Shown here piece by piece: positions 1-7,129 of a DNA stretch of 17,831 nt; within the stretch, counting starts at the first letter, position 1, and the number at the start of each line of letters is the position of its first letter. A program made the position numbers and the translations under genes. The stretch is from an uncultured Eggerthella sp. (GTDB taxonomy: Bacteria > Actinomycetota > Coriobacteriia > Coriobacteriales > Eggerthellaceae): positions 1 through 17,831 of the forward strand of contig URVA01000019.1 in NCBI GenBank assembly GCA_900551155.1, read 5' to 3'. The notes under the pieces were generated by a model. It had not been told where the DNA came from. It made no database searches and saw only the letters and a list, made by a program, of their open reading frames with translations.

Positions 1-1
1 T

Positions 2-49
2 CTAGCTGATAACAGAATTAACCTAGCTGCTATTACGAAGCGCTTTTAG
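2..49 (+). CDS. Possible C-terminal tail of an upstream gene (partial)
   Basis: One plus-strand frame is open from the window edge to a TAG at 47-49 and would encode a 15-residue tail ending in Lys-Arg-Phe. The stop lies 25 bases before the ATG of the activator gene, a spacing that would fit an operon. Only 15 residues are visible and no domain can be recognised. A chance open stretch this short is quite possible. Confidence 0.3.
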   Translation, partial: LADNRINLAAITKRF

Positions 50-74
50 TGGCGTACTAATGGAGGGAATCATT

Positions 75-857
75 ATGTACACCTTGGGGATTGATATTGG
101 GTCAACATCAAGTAAAGCGGTAATTCTTGAAGATGGCGATCGTATAGTGGCACGCTCGCTTTATTCGTTGGGTGCAGGCACGAGTGGTGCTGCGCGCGTT
201 ATTGAAGATCTATTCGAAAAGGCAAATCTTTCATGGGGCGACATTGCCTACTGTGTTGCTACAGGCTATGGCCGACAGCGTTTCGAACAGGCAGATGAAG
301 AGATCAGTGAACTTTCTTGTCACGCCTTAGGCATGAATCATTTGCTACCTGGCATTCGGACCATTATCGACATTGGTGGTCAGGACGTTAAAGTTCTCAG
401 CCTTAACGACCAAGGCATGCTAGACAACTTCGTCATGAACGAAAAATGCGCCGCTGGAACTGGCCGATTTTTAGATGTGATGGCGGGCGTTCTTGAAACC
501 ACTACTGATGAACTAGGCAATCTTGATGCTCAAGCAACAGAGCCGGTAAAAATCAGTTCAACGTGTACGGTTTTCGCCGAATCTGAAGTTATTTCTCACT
601 TAGCTGAAGGAAACAAGATCCCCGACATAGTGGCAGGAATTCATAATTCGTGCGCTCAGCGAACTGCTGGATTGGCGCGTCGTTTAGGAGTAACCGAGCC
701 CGTTGGAATGAGTGGTGGCGTTGCCCAAAATGCAGGTGTTGTGCATGCGCTTGAACGAGAACTCGGCGTTTCGATATCGGTGCCGAAAGATTGTCAGTTT
801 GCGGGTGCTATAGGCGCAGCATTAAAAGCGTATCGAAAGGCAAAGCGCAACGCTTAG
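75..857 (+). CDS. hgdC: 2-hydroxyacyl-CoA dehydratase activator (HgdC-type ATPase)
   Basis: A 260-residue protein of the ASKHA ATPase fold. Known members are iron-sulfur homodimers that use ATP hydrolysis to push one low-potential electron from ferredoxin or flavodoxin into a 2-hydroxyacyl-CoA dehydratase. Visible motifs are the N-terminal phosphate loop DIGSTSSK (residues 7-14), the second phosphate motif DIGGQD (99-104), and GGVAQN near 214-219. Two cysteines, Cys125 in NEKCAAGTGRF and Cys164 in SSTCTVFAESEV, sit where the family places the ligands of the [4Fe-4S] cluster shared across the dimer. An ATG at 60 is in frame, but its own bases form the Shine-Dalgarno GGAGGG (62-67). The ATG at 75 gives ideal spacing and the classical start MYTLGIDIGSTSSK. 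A single activator gene argues for a dehydratase and against benzoyl-CoA reductase, which has two such subunits. Confidence 0.93.
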   Translation: MYTLGIDIGSTSSKAVILEDGDRIVARSLYSLGAGTSGAARVIEDLFEKANLSWGDIAYCVATGYGRQRFEQADEEISELSCHALGMNHLLPGIRTIIDIGGQDVKVLSLNDQGMLDNFVMNEKCAAGTGRFLDVMAGVLETTTDELGNLDAQATEPVKISSTCTVFAESEVISHLAEGNKIPDIVAGIHNSCAQRTAGLARRLGVTEPVGMSGGVAQNAGVVHALERELGVSISVPKDCQFAGAIGAALKAYRKAKRNA

Positions 858-869
858 TTTGATAACGCC

Positions 870-904
870 GAGGATGCGACATTCGACAAACAGAGGATGT
901 GACA
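870..904 (+). repeat. Short direct repeat between activator and dehydratase genes
   Basis: GAGGATGCGACA (870-881) recurs as GAGGATGTGACA (893-904), 11 of 12 bases identical with a 23-base period, inside the 91-base gap before the first dehydratase subunit. No function is evident. Confidence 0.35.
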
Positions 905-948
905 CAGATAACAACTGTTAGCAGTAAACACAAGAAGGGGTGTACTGT

Positions 949-2115
949 ATGGGGACTGCTGAAGAAAAATCGCACAAAACGATTGATGACAAAACGATTG
1001 ATGAAATCTTTTCTGAAATGGAGCAGGCCATAGCCGATCCGCAGAAAACGTTTGAAAAGTATAGAAGCGCAAACCAAAAGGCTATAGGATGCATTCCCTA
1101 TTTTGCTCCTTATGAATTGGTGGATGCTGCAGGAATGTATCCTATCGAGCTGTGGGGTGGCGATACAGAAATAAGTCGTGCAAACGGGTACTATCCAGCG
1201 TTTTATTGCTCGATTTTGGTAACGCTTATGGAGCGAGCGCTGCGTGGCGAATATAACTATCTATCAGGGGTAATTATTCCGACAACCTGCGATGGGCTTC
1301 GTAATTTGGAAGAAAACTGGAAATTCGCGGTACCAGAAATGTCGGTAATGAGCTTGGTTCAGCCTGCTAATCGAACCCATCCTGCAGCAGAGGATTACCT
1401 TTTAAGCGAACTGGAAGAAGTAAAAGAAAAGCTGGAAGAGATATCGGGCAACACTATTACCGACAAGGCTCTGCGAACTAGCATTAACGCTTATAACAAA
1501 CAGCGCGCCGCAATGCGAGAATTCGACAAAATTGCAGCGCAACATCCCAGCGTAGCTACTCCATGGAAGCGCCATGTGGTCTATAAAGCCGCGCAAGTGC
1601 TGCCTGTTCGCGTACATACGGAATGCGTAGAGCAGCTCAACAAAGGCCTGGCATCTTTGCCCGAGGATTCTTTTACTGGTTTGCGTTTGGTTGCTACAGG
1701 AATTCTGCTTGATTCAAAGCCGCTGCTCGATGAACTCGAAAAACAAAAAATTGCTATCGTGGGCGATGTCTTAACGGCGGAATCGGTTCGGTTCGCAAAA
1801 GATGCTCCAGGTAATGTGGATCCGTTTGTGTCGTTGGCGCATATTTGGCTCGATGTTCAAAACACTTCGGTTGCACTCGATCCGACGAAGCAGCGTGGTG
1901 AAACGTTAGCGGCGCTCACAAAAGAACGTAAAGCCGATGGAGCTCTTATTAATGTAACGAAATTCTGCGAAGAGGAAGAATATGACTACCCCGTTATCAA
2001 AAAGCAGCTTGCCGACGCGGACGTTCCTCTTTTGTATTTAGAAACAGCTCAGCAAGATCACATTAACGAGCAGGCCACTACGCGTATCCAGGCGTTTGCT
2101 GAAATGCTTGGCTAA
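949..2115 (+). CDS. 2-hydroxyacyl-CoA dehydratase subunit (FldC/HgdB-like)
   Basis: A 388-residue member of the HGD-D family (2-hydroxyglutaryl-CoA dehydratase/benzoyl-CoA reductase). The dehydratase is a heterodimer in which each subunit carries a [4Fe-4S] cluster, and it removes water from an (R)-2-hydroxyacyl-CoA through a ketyl radical. Three cysteines in typical contexts are probable cluster ligands: Cys48 in AIGCIPYFAPYELVDAAG, Cys87 in YPAFYCSIL and Cys114 in IPTTCDGLRNLEENWK. The length is close to HgdB, FldC and HadC (about 375-390 residues). An in-frame GTG at 940 exists, but the AAGGGG at 935-940 placed 8 bases before the ATG at 949 favours the latter. The gene follows the activator and precedes the partner subunit. 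Substrate specificity (hydroxyglutarate, lactate, phenyllactate, hydroxyisocaproate or other) cannot be read here. Confidence 0.88.
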   Translation: MGTAEEKSHKTIDDKTIDEIFSEMEQAIADPQKTFEKYRSANQKAIGCIPYFAPYELVDAAGMYPIELWGGDTEISRANGYYPAFYCSILVTLMERALRGEYNYLSGVIIPTTCDGLRNLEENWKFAVPEMSVMSLVQPANRTHPAAEDYLLSELEEVKEKLEEISGNTITDKALRTSINAYNKQRAAMREFDKIAAQHPSVATPWKRHVVYKAAQVLPVRVHTECVEQLNKGLASLPEDSFTGLRLVATGILLDSKPLLDELEKQKIAIVGDVLTAESVRFAKDAPGNVDPFVSLAHIWLDVQNTSVALDPTKQRGETLAALTKERKADGALINVTKFCEEEEYDYPVIKKQLADADVPLLYLETAQQDHINEQATTRIQAFAEMLG

Positions 2116-2131
2116 GAGGGGATTGATTACC

Positions 2132-3352
2132 ATGGTTGAAAAGAATGCTAAAAACTACAGCCCTGCTCGTGCCCGCATGAAAGAAGTCACAGGCGACTTG
2201 TATCAAGAAGCGCGCGATGCGAAAGCAGCTGGCAAGCCTGTTGGATATTCCACCTCGAATTTTATCAAGGAGCTCTTCGAAGTTTTCGATCTAAACATTA
2301 TTTATCCCGAAAACCATGCAGCGGCAGTTGCGGCACACAAAGGCGCCATTCCATTCTGCGAAAAAGCGGAAGGCCTAGGTTACTCCATGGATTTGTGTTC
2401 TTATGCGCGAATCAATCTTGGCTTTATTGAGCGAGATGAAGATTTTGGGTTTGGACTCGATATTCCCGAGCCTGATTTCCTTTGCGTGGGTAACAATATT
2501 TGCACCACGGTAATTAAGTGGTACGAAAATCTTGCGTGGAAGCTGAATATTCCGTTCATCATGTTTGATGTGCCCTACAACACCGATGGTTATTACAAGA
2601 AGAGCAAAATAACTTACATGAAAAAGCAGGTGCAGGGCATTGTCGAACAGCTCGAAGAAATAAGCGGCAAGGCATTCGACTACGATAAGTTCCAGGAAGT
2701 GATGGAAATATCTGCCGAAAATGGTCGCTTGTTCCAAGAAGCACTGGATCTCATGGGTAAAACAGTTCCTTCTCCTGTAAGCGGATTTGATGCCTATAAC
2801 TTTATGGCGCTTATGGTAATCGCGCGTGGACGCAAGGAAACCACCGAAGTGCTTCGCATGTATATTGATGAGCTGAAAGAAAAAATTGCTTCAGGCGAAA
2901 GCACGTTTAAGGGCGAAGAGAAGCATCGCATTTTATTTGACGGTTTATGCTGCTGGCCCTACCTGCGGAGCAATTCCGAAACGTTGGCAGAAAACGGCAT
3001 TAACTTAGTAGGAACGCCTTATTGCGGCAATTATGGTGTGACGTTTAACGATCTTTATACCTTATGCGAGGCATACGCGAAGACCAACAATGCAACAGGT
3101 ATTGAGTTAGGTCGCGATTATCGTCTGGGACTGATCGATGATTATCACTGCAACGGTGTGCTGTGTAATGTGATGCGTAGTTGCAAGCCTTGGGTAGGCA
3201 TTATGTTCGAAATGCAGCGTCAGCTAGAAAAGGCTCGCGGTTTACCATATACCACTTTTGATGCGGATCAGGCGGATCCTCGCGTGTTCAGTCAGGCTCA
3301 GTTTGAAACCCGCGTACAAGGACTGGCAGAAATTATGGAAGCGCGAAAATAG
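2132..3352 (+). CDS. 2-hydroxyacyl-CoA dehydratase subunit (FldB/HgdA-like)
   Basis: A 406-residue HGD-D family protein, the probable partner of the preceding subunit. The length matches FldB and HadB (about 407) rather than the longer HgdA. Visible family stretches are GKPVGYSTSNF (34-44), GYSMDLCSYARINLGF (83-98), DFLCVGNNICTTVIKWYE (115-132) and IPFIMFDVPYN. Cys76, Cys89, Cys118 and Cys124 are the candidate cluster ligands. The frame is open from 2096, overlapping the previous gene. GAGGGG (2116-2121) ten bases before the ATG at 2132, and homology starting soon after, support that start. Only 16 bases separate it from the preceding stop, so the two subunits are almost certainly co-translated and made in equal amounts. 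The stop codon lies at the start of a 20-base tandem repeat. Confidence 0.88.
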   Translation: MVEKNAKNYSPARARMKEVTGDLYQEARDAKAAGKPVGYSTSNFIKELFEVFDLNIIYPENHAAAVAAHKGAIPFCEKAEGLGYSMDLCSYARINLGFIERDEDFGFGLDIPEPDFLCVGNNICTTVIKWYENLAWKLNIPFIMFDVPYNTDGYYKKSKITYMKKQVQGIVEQLEEISGKAFDYDKFQEVMEISAENGRLFQEALDLMGKTVPSPVSGFDAYNFMALMVIARGRKETTEVLRMYIDELKEKIASGESTFKGEEKHRILFDGLCCWPYLRSNSETLAENGINLVGTPYCGNYGVTFNDLYTLCEAYAKTNNATGIELGRDYRLGLIDDYHCNGVLCNVMRSCKPWVGIMFEMQRQLEKARGLPYTTFDADQADPRVFSQAQFETRVQGLAEIMEARK

Positions 3353-3390
3353 GGCGGCGCTCTAGAAAACAGGGCGGCGCTCTAGACAAT
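3351..3390 (+). repeat. 20-bp tandem repeat starting inside a stop codon
   Basis: Two adjacent 20-base units share the 16 bases AGGGCGGCGCTCTAGA exactly (3351-3366 and 3371-3386), and 18 of 20 bases overall. The first copy begins within the TAG of the dehydratase gene. It looks like a recent local duplication, and the core is unusually G+C-rich for this spacer. Confidence 0.8.
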
Positions 3391-3395
3391 CAGAA

Positions 3396-3428
3396 GAGCT
3401 CATAGGTTCCATCCGAATCTATGAGCTC
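3396..3428 (+). terminator. Hairpin downstream of the dehydratase operon
   Basis: GAGCTCATAG (3396-3405) pairs perfectly with CTATGAGCTC (3419-3428) around a 13-base loop, 44 bases after the dehydratase stop. No U-tract follows, so it is a factor-dependent terminator or an mRNA 3'-end stabiliser rather than a classical intrinsic terminator. Confidence 0.5.
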
Positions 3429-3470
3429 AATTCATATATCTATGCAAAAAACGTTTCTTGAACCTGTTCT

Positions 3471-3490
3471 TATAACATTTCTGTTATATA
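3471..3490 (+). promoter_or_regulatory. Probable TRAP-operon extended -10 promoter overlapped by a palindrome
   Basis: TATAACA (3471-3477) and TGTTATA (3482-3488) form a perfect 7-bp inverted repeat with a 4-base spacer. Its right arm overlaps an extended -10 box, TG-N-TATATA (3482-3490). A palindrome over a -10 box is a typical operator arrangement. The 11 bases ATTTCTGTTAT (3477-3487) also occur upstream of the LysR gene in that gene's sense orientation. No good -35 box lies at the normal distance: TTGAAC at 3458-3463 is about 21 bases away. Promoter assignment is inference. Confidence 0.4.
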
Positions 3491-3495
3491 GCGAT

Positions 3496-3764
3496 AGTTA
3501 TTGATGAACTTATGCAACCCCTGAATAAATGACCTCTCGTATTTGGAGGAATCCCCGTATAACCAGGAATTTATACTAAAAAGCGAGGTTGCAGCGGTGC
3601 GCATTGTAGAGAGGGAATGGCGCACCAGATTATTCCAAAAGGGTTAAGTCATCGCTGTAGCTTGGAGGGAAGACCTGTTCTGGAAAATTGTTCGGGGGAT
3701 TCAGTGAACAATTTATCCAAGGTGTCTGATGCGCCATTACCTTCAATTTTGTCCATGAAGTGAA
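3496..3764 (+). other. Long structured leader before the TRAP operon
   Basis: This non-coding stretch holds several inverted repeats. TGCAACC (3513-3519) can pair with GGTTGCA (3587-3593), while ACCTC (3532-3536) competes for GAGGT (3585-3589). GTATAA and TTATAC (3557-3562, 3571-3576) form a small hairpin. An outer stem of 15 bp with one mismatch and one wobble joins 3616-3630 to 3724-3738. Inside it, 3681-3693 pairs with 3706-3719 (13 bp, one bulged A). The right outer arm ends 44 bases before the dctQ ATG. I recognise no known riboswitch class. A cis-regulatory leader RNA is the likeliest reading; the alternative is a weak 48-codon ORF at 3617-3763. Confidence 0.4.
3617..3763 (+). CDS. Possible 48-residue leader ORF before dctQ
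   Basis: An ATG at 3617 opens a 48-codon frame ending in TGA at 3761-3763, nineteen bases before the dctQ start. The protein begins MAHQIIPKG and has no recognisable domain or membrane segment. The purine-rich GAGGG before the ATG is only one base away, which is poor spacing. The frame lies entirely over the nested stem-loops, so it may be incidental. If translated, it could couple ribosome movement to leader folding. Confidence 0.18.
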   Translation: MAHQIIPKGLSHRCSLEGRPVLENCSGDSVNNLSKVSDAPLPSILSMK

Positions 3765-3782
3765 TTGGAGGTGAAAAAACGG

Positions 3783-4361
3783 ATGAAAGTCATTAAGTGG
3801 TTTGACGAGCACTTTGAGGAATTCATTCTGATTGTTTTCCTTGTTCTTATTTCTTGTGTCACTTTATTACAAGTTATTTGTCGTAACGTGCCCGCATTTC
3901 CAGTCCTGACGTGGCCAGAAGAACTGTGCCGCTTCTTATGGATCGCAACAGTATTCCTTTCGTTGCCTTATACCATCCGTACAGAGTCGATGTTGAGAGT
4001 TACTGCTCTTATTGACATCATGCCTTGGAAAGTTCGCAACATTGTTAACGTAATTGTTGATGTTGTTACTTTCGCAATGATGGCAGTTCTCACCAATGCA
4101 GCAGTAACCGTTTTAATGCGTATCGTTGAGAGTGGAGAAACTTCTCCTGCAATGGTTCTCCCAATGTGGATTATGTATCTCATCGTTCTTGTCGGTTTTG
4201 CACTTGCTGCACTGCGTAGCGTGGAAATGTTCGTTATTCATATCAAGCATATCAATGTAGAGCCTAAGAGCACTATTGAAGAGCAAACCGAATTTGAGCT
4301 TGAATCTGGCAATTTTGATACCAGCGCAATTAAGGCTATGGGTAAGGAGGGGGATGAATAA
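3783..4361 (+). CDS. dctQ: TRAP transporter small permease (DctQ)
   Basis: A 192-residue integral membrane protein, the small subunit of a tripartite ATP-independent periplasmic transporter. Four membrane segments are visible at about residues 13-33, 48-64, 84-113 and 124-152. The family pattern around the second helix is present as TWPEELCRFLWIATVFLSL followed by Arg. The C-terminal tail from about 158 is acidic and cytoplasmic in character. An in-frame TTG at 3765 lies at the Shine-Dalgarno GGAGGTG (3767-3773), so the ATG at 3783, nine bases further, is preferred. Its stop overlaps the dctM start by one base, indicating translational coupling. Confidence 0.88.
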   Translation: MKVIKWFDEHFEEFILIVFLVLISCVTLLQVICRNVPAFPVLTWPEELCRFLWIATVFLSLPYTIRTESMLRVTALIDIMPWKVRNIVNVIVDVVTFAMMAVLTNAAVTVLMRIVESGETSPAMVLPMWIMYLIVLVGFALAALRSVEMFVIHIKHINVEPKSTIEEQTEFELESGNFDTSAIKAMGKEGDE

Positions 4362-5656
4362 TGCCGGCAATTCTTGTATTCGTAGTATTCCTTGTCGTCC
4401 TTGCATTCTCCGTACCTATTGGTGTCGCAATGATTGCGGGCTCCCTGGCTCCTATTTGGGTCACGGGTGTTGGCGGCAATGTTACTCAGTTAGTAACCAA
4501 TGCATTTTCTGGTGCTAACTCAACGCCTATTTTGGCAGTACCTCTGTTCATCTTTGGCGGCATCATCATGGCCGAAGGTGGCATTTCTCAGAAGTTGTTT
4601 AACTTCTTTGCCTACTTTGTAGGTCGCTTCCCAGGCGGCGTACCTTGTGCAGTAGTTATTACCTGCTTGTTCTACGGTGCTATTTCTGGTTCTGGTCCTG
4701 CAACCGCAGCAGCAGTAGGTTCTATGTGTATCCCATTCTTGGTTGGTTTAGGATATGAACGTAAGTGGAGCTCCGGCTTAATTGTTGTAGCTGGCGGTTT
4801 GGGCGTAATCATCCCGCCATCTATTCCATTCGTTCTGTATTCATTGGCAACTGGTGTTTCCACGGGCGCTTTGTTCCTGGGCGGCATTTTCCCTGGCATC
4901 CTTATCGGTCTTGTATTGATGATTTACTGCGTAATTCACTGCAAGCGTCAGGGCGAAGATCGCGAGCGCATTGACTCATCAATGCAGGAACTCCATGACA
5001 TGGGTCTTGGTCGCCTGTTCATCGACAGCTTCCCTGCACTGCTTTGCCCAATTATCGTTCTTGGTGGCATTTATGCAGGTTTCGTAACTCCTACCGAAGC
5101 TGCATGTATCAGCGTATTTTATGCTCTGATTGTTTCTCTTTGGGTATACAAGACCATCAAGATCAAGGACATCTGGAACATCATGGTAACGGCAGTTCGT
5201 ACGTATGGCGGTTTGGCATTCGTACTGGCATTTGCAACTGCATTCGGTCGTGTACTTTCTCTTACTGGCGCATCTGCTGCAATTACCAACTTCATCACCT
5301 CTACCTTCGGTGAAGCATGGATTGCTCTTACCTTCTGCATGATCCTGTTCCTTATCCTGGGTATGGTTATGGACACCGGTCCTGCAATCATCATCTTGGC
5401 TCCTATTCTGTTGCCTGCAATGGAAGCTTTGGGAGTCGACCCAGTCCACTTTGGTGTAATTCTGGTTTGCTGCTTGGCAATCGGTCTTGCAACTCCGCCA
5501 TTTGGACTCAACCTGTTCGTTGTCTCGAACCTCTCTGGCGAAAAGCCAATGGACATCGCAGCCAAGGCAGTACCTTTCATCATTGCATTCTTGGTCGCTT
5601 TGGTACTGATTGTGTACATTCCTTGGTTCTCTACATTCCTCTATCTGGGTCAGTAG
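4361..5656 (+). CDS. dctM: TRAP transporter large permease (DctM)
   Basis: A 431-residue, very hydrophobic protein of the expected DctM size, which should form about 12 membrane helices and the sodium-coupled transport channel. Signature stretches are GAISGSGPATAAAVGS (106-121) and GLGVIIPPSIPFVLY (146-160). A repeat-like second half has GMVMDTGPAIIILAPILLPA and later GLATPPFGLNLFVVS, the inverted-repeat architecture of the IT superfamily. The start ATG shares its A with the dctQ stop (TAATG), and AAGGAGG (4344-4350) gives a strong ribosome site. It works with DctQ in the membrane and receives substrate from the DctP lipoprotein. Confidence 0.95.
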   Translation: MPAILVFVVFLVVLAFSVPIGVAMIAGSLAPIWVTGVGGNVTQLVTNAFSGANSTPILAVPLFIFGGIIMAEGGISQKLFNFFAYFVGRFPGGVPCAVVITCLFYGAISGSGPATAAAVGSMCIPFLVGLGYERKWSSGLIVVAGGLGVIIPPSIPFVLYSLATGVSTGALFLGGIFPGILIGLVLMIYCVIHCKRQGEDRERIDSSMQELHDMGLGRLFIDSFPALLCPIIVLGGIYAGFVTPTEAACISVFYALIVSLWVYKTIKIKDIWNIMVTAVRTYGGLAFVLAFATAFGRVLSLTGASAAITNFITSTFGEAWIALTFCMILFLILGMVMDTGPAIIILAPILLPAMEALGVDPVHFGVILVCCLAIGLATPPFGLNLFVVSNLSGEKPMDIAAKAVPFIIAFLVALVLIVYIPWFSTFLYLGQ

Positions 5657-5680
5657 TTACTCGAAAAGGAATTTGAATTA

Positions 5681-5714
5681 CCTGGTGTTCAAGACAAAGA
5701 GCTTGAGCACCAGG
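5681..5714 (+). promoter_or_regulatory. Stem-loop between dctM and dctP
   Basis: CCTGGTGTTCAAG (5681-5693) pairs with CTTGAGCACCAGG (5702-5714), a 13-bp stem with one G-U pair and an 8-base loop. An A-rich run follows, not a U-tract, so a full terminator is unlikely. In transport operons such intergenic stems often protect the downstream, more abundant binding-protein mRNA from decay. That function is inferred here. Confidence 0.6.
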
Positions 5715-5790
5715 ATTAAAAAAGCTTTATCTGGGCTAAGTACAAAACGCTCTGTTGTAAGAAAAGATTTTTGGAAGGAGATTGAGGGGA

Positions 5791-6891
5791 ATGAAAGCAA
5801 AAACACACTCAAAAGCTTTGAACAAGTTTCTAGCTTTTATCGGTGTATCTGCACTCGCACTCGTATTGGCAATGGGCCTAACGGGCTGCAGTGGTGATAG
5901 CTCCTCTGAAAGCTCATCCGGCGGCAGCGATGCTTACGCTGATCTCGAGCCGGTAACCTTGATCCTTGCAGACTCTACTGCAAAGGATTCTGCTGGTAAC
6001 CTTTTGGGTCAGGAAATTGCTAACCAGGCTAACGAAATTACTGGTGGCAAGCTGACGGTTGATTATCATGGCACTGGCGAGCTCGGTGGCGACACTGACT
6101 TGGTTCGTCAGGAACAGTCTAACGACATCCAGATGGTAATCATGCAGCCTGCTCCTATGGTATCTTTCGTACCTGACATGGCAGTATTCGACCTCCCAAT
6201 GGCATTTGCAACTTATGATGCCGACCAAATTGAAACCGTTCTTAACGGCGACAATGAGTTCACTCAGGGCTTAGAGGCTTCCTTCGAGGAAGCTGGTCTT
6301 CACAACTTAGGCTTCCTCCAGAATGGTACCTATCGTGAAACCACCTCTAACAAGGCTCTGAACACCATTGAAGACTTCAAGGCTCTCCAGATTCGTACCA
6401 TGGAAAATGCAAACCACATGGCATTCTGGCAAGCAATTGGAGCCGAACCTACCCCACTTGCTTGGGCTGAAGTTTACTTCGCACTCCAGAATGGTACGGT
6501 AGACGCTCAGGAAAATGCTATTGACACCTGCGCTGGCTCCAGCCTCCAGGAAGTTCAGAAGTACCTGGCAATGACCAACCACATTCTGTATGCAAACAAC
6601 ATCAGCATCAATAAGGAATGCTGGGACGGTTTGGACCCTGCTTACCAGGAAGCTTTGACTCAGGCTGTAAATCAGGCACTCGAGGTTATGAAGCCTAAGA
6701 TGCTTGAGATGCAGGACGAGCAGTTGAAGACTTTGACCGACGGTGGCATGGAAGTTATCGAATACGATCAGTCCTTCTTCGACAACATTCTTGCTAACGA
6801 AGACGTTCAGGCTCTCTATACTGACATTTCTAGTCAGACTGACGGTCTCTCCGACACTTTGGTAGCTGAACTCGAGAAGACAAAAGAGTAA
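5791..6891 (+). CDS. dctP: TRAP transporter substrate-binding lipoprotein (DctP)
   Basis: A 366-residue extracytoplasmic solute receptor. Residues 1-33 form a lipoprotein signal with a basic start, a hydrophobic core and the lipobox L-T-G-C, Cys33 being the lipidated residue. A Ser/Gly-rich linker follows, then the DctP fold from about residue 54. Arg202 in LQIRTMENANHM is at the position of the arginine that binds the substrate carboxylate in this family, and FALQNGTVDAQENAID (230-245) is the family's hallmark near the C-terminal lobe. The ligand is therefore probably a carboxylate, type unknown. The ATG at 5791 is chosen over the in-frame TTG at 5782 because GGAAGGAG (5773-5780) lies ten bases upstream. 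Lipid anchoring fits a monoderm cell. The gene is last in the operon, and the stem-loop before it may raise its expression. Confidence 0.93.
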   Translation: MKAKTHSKALNKFLAFIGVSALALVLAMGLTGCSGDSSSESSSGGSDAYADLEPVTLILADSTAKDSAGNLLGQEIANQANEITGGKLTVDYHGTGELGGDTDLVRQEQSNDIQMVIMQPAPMVSFVPDMAVFDLPMAFATYDADQIETVLNGDNEFTQGLEASFEEAGLHNLGFLQNGTYRETTSNKALNTIEDFKALQIRTMENANHMAFWQAIGAEPTPLAWAEVYFALQNGTVDAQENAIDTCAGSSLQEVQKYLAMTNHILYANNISINKECWDGLDPAYQEALTQAVNQALEVMKPKMLEMQDEQLKTLTDGGMEVIEYDQSFFDNILANEDVQALYTDISSQTDGLSDTLVAELEKTKE

Positions 6892-6911
6892 ATAGCATTG
6901 CGAATTTTTGA

Positions 6912-6973
6912 TTGGTGTTGCGGCAATGCGAAATAAGGCGCGAAAGCAAATTAGCTCGTAGCTGCGACACCAA
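6912..6973 (+). other. Large hairpin after dctP
   Basis: TTGGTGTTGC and the next three bases (6912-6924) can pair with 6961-6973 (13 bp including two G-U pairs) across a loop of about 36 bases. A competing pairing exists between GCATTGC (6895-6901) and GCAATGC (6923-6929). It lies in the dctP 3' untranslated region and is probably an mRNA-end structure. Confidence 0.35.
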
Positions 6974-7018
6974 CCTTAAACAAGCAAGAAAGTTTTGTAC
7001 TACGGCTTTTCTCTCTCA

Positions 7019-7053
7019 AAGGGCTGCACTAGATCTAATCTGGTGCAGCCCTT
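7019..7053. terminator. Strong hairpin between convergent dctP and lysR
   Basis: AAGGGCTGCAC (7019-7029) pairs perfectly with GTGCAGCCCTT (7043-7053). The stem extends inward by four more pairs (one wobble) to a 5-base loop, about 15 bp in all. Neither strand has a proper U-tract after it. It stands between two convergent genes and probably ends or protects the TRAP transcript. Confidence 0.55.
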
Positions 7054-7064
7054 GGTGTAAGAGG

Positions 7065-7101
7065 ATAAAAAATAATCCACCCGAATGACGGATGGATTAT
7101 T
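7065..7101 (-). terminator. Intrinsic terminator of the LysR gene
   Basis: AATAATCCA (7071-7079) pairs with TGGATTATT (7093-7101), and the stem continues after one mismatch with CCG/CGG around a 5-base loop. Read on the minus strand, the stem runs into six U residues (7072-7067). It starts 29 bases past the LysR stop codon, a good rho-independent terminator for that gene. Confidence 0.75.
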
Positions 7102-7129
7102 GGAAGCTCATTTCGCAATTCGCGGTATA

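Noticed and set aside
60..74. Upstream in-frame ATG for the activator gene
   Set aside because: These bases form the Shine-Dalgarno site of the ATG at 75, and the family starts with the residues encoded from 75.
949..3352. Benzoyl-CoA reductase instead of hydroxyacyl-CoA dehydratase
   Set aside because: The families share a fold, but benzoyl-CoA reductase needs two ATPase subunits and a different gene set. A single HgdC-type activator and FldB/FldC-like lengths favour the dehydratase.
3529..3579. 16-residue ORF as a leader peptide
   Set aside because: No ribosome site precedes it and its codons show no bias that would suit attenuation.
4979..5619. Minus-strand ORFs opposite dctM
   Set aside because: Cys- and Arg-rich shadows of a membrane-protein gene with strong family motifs on the other strand.
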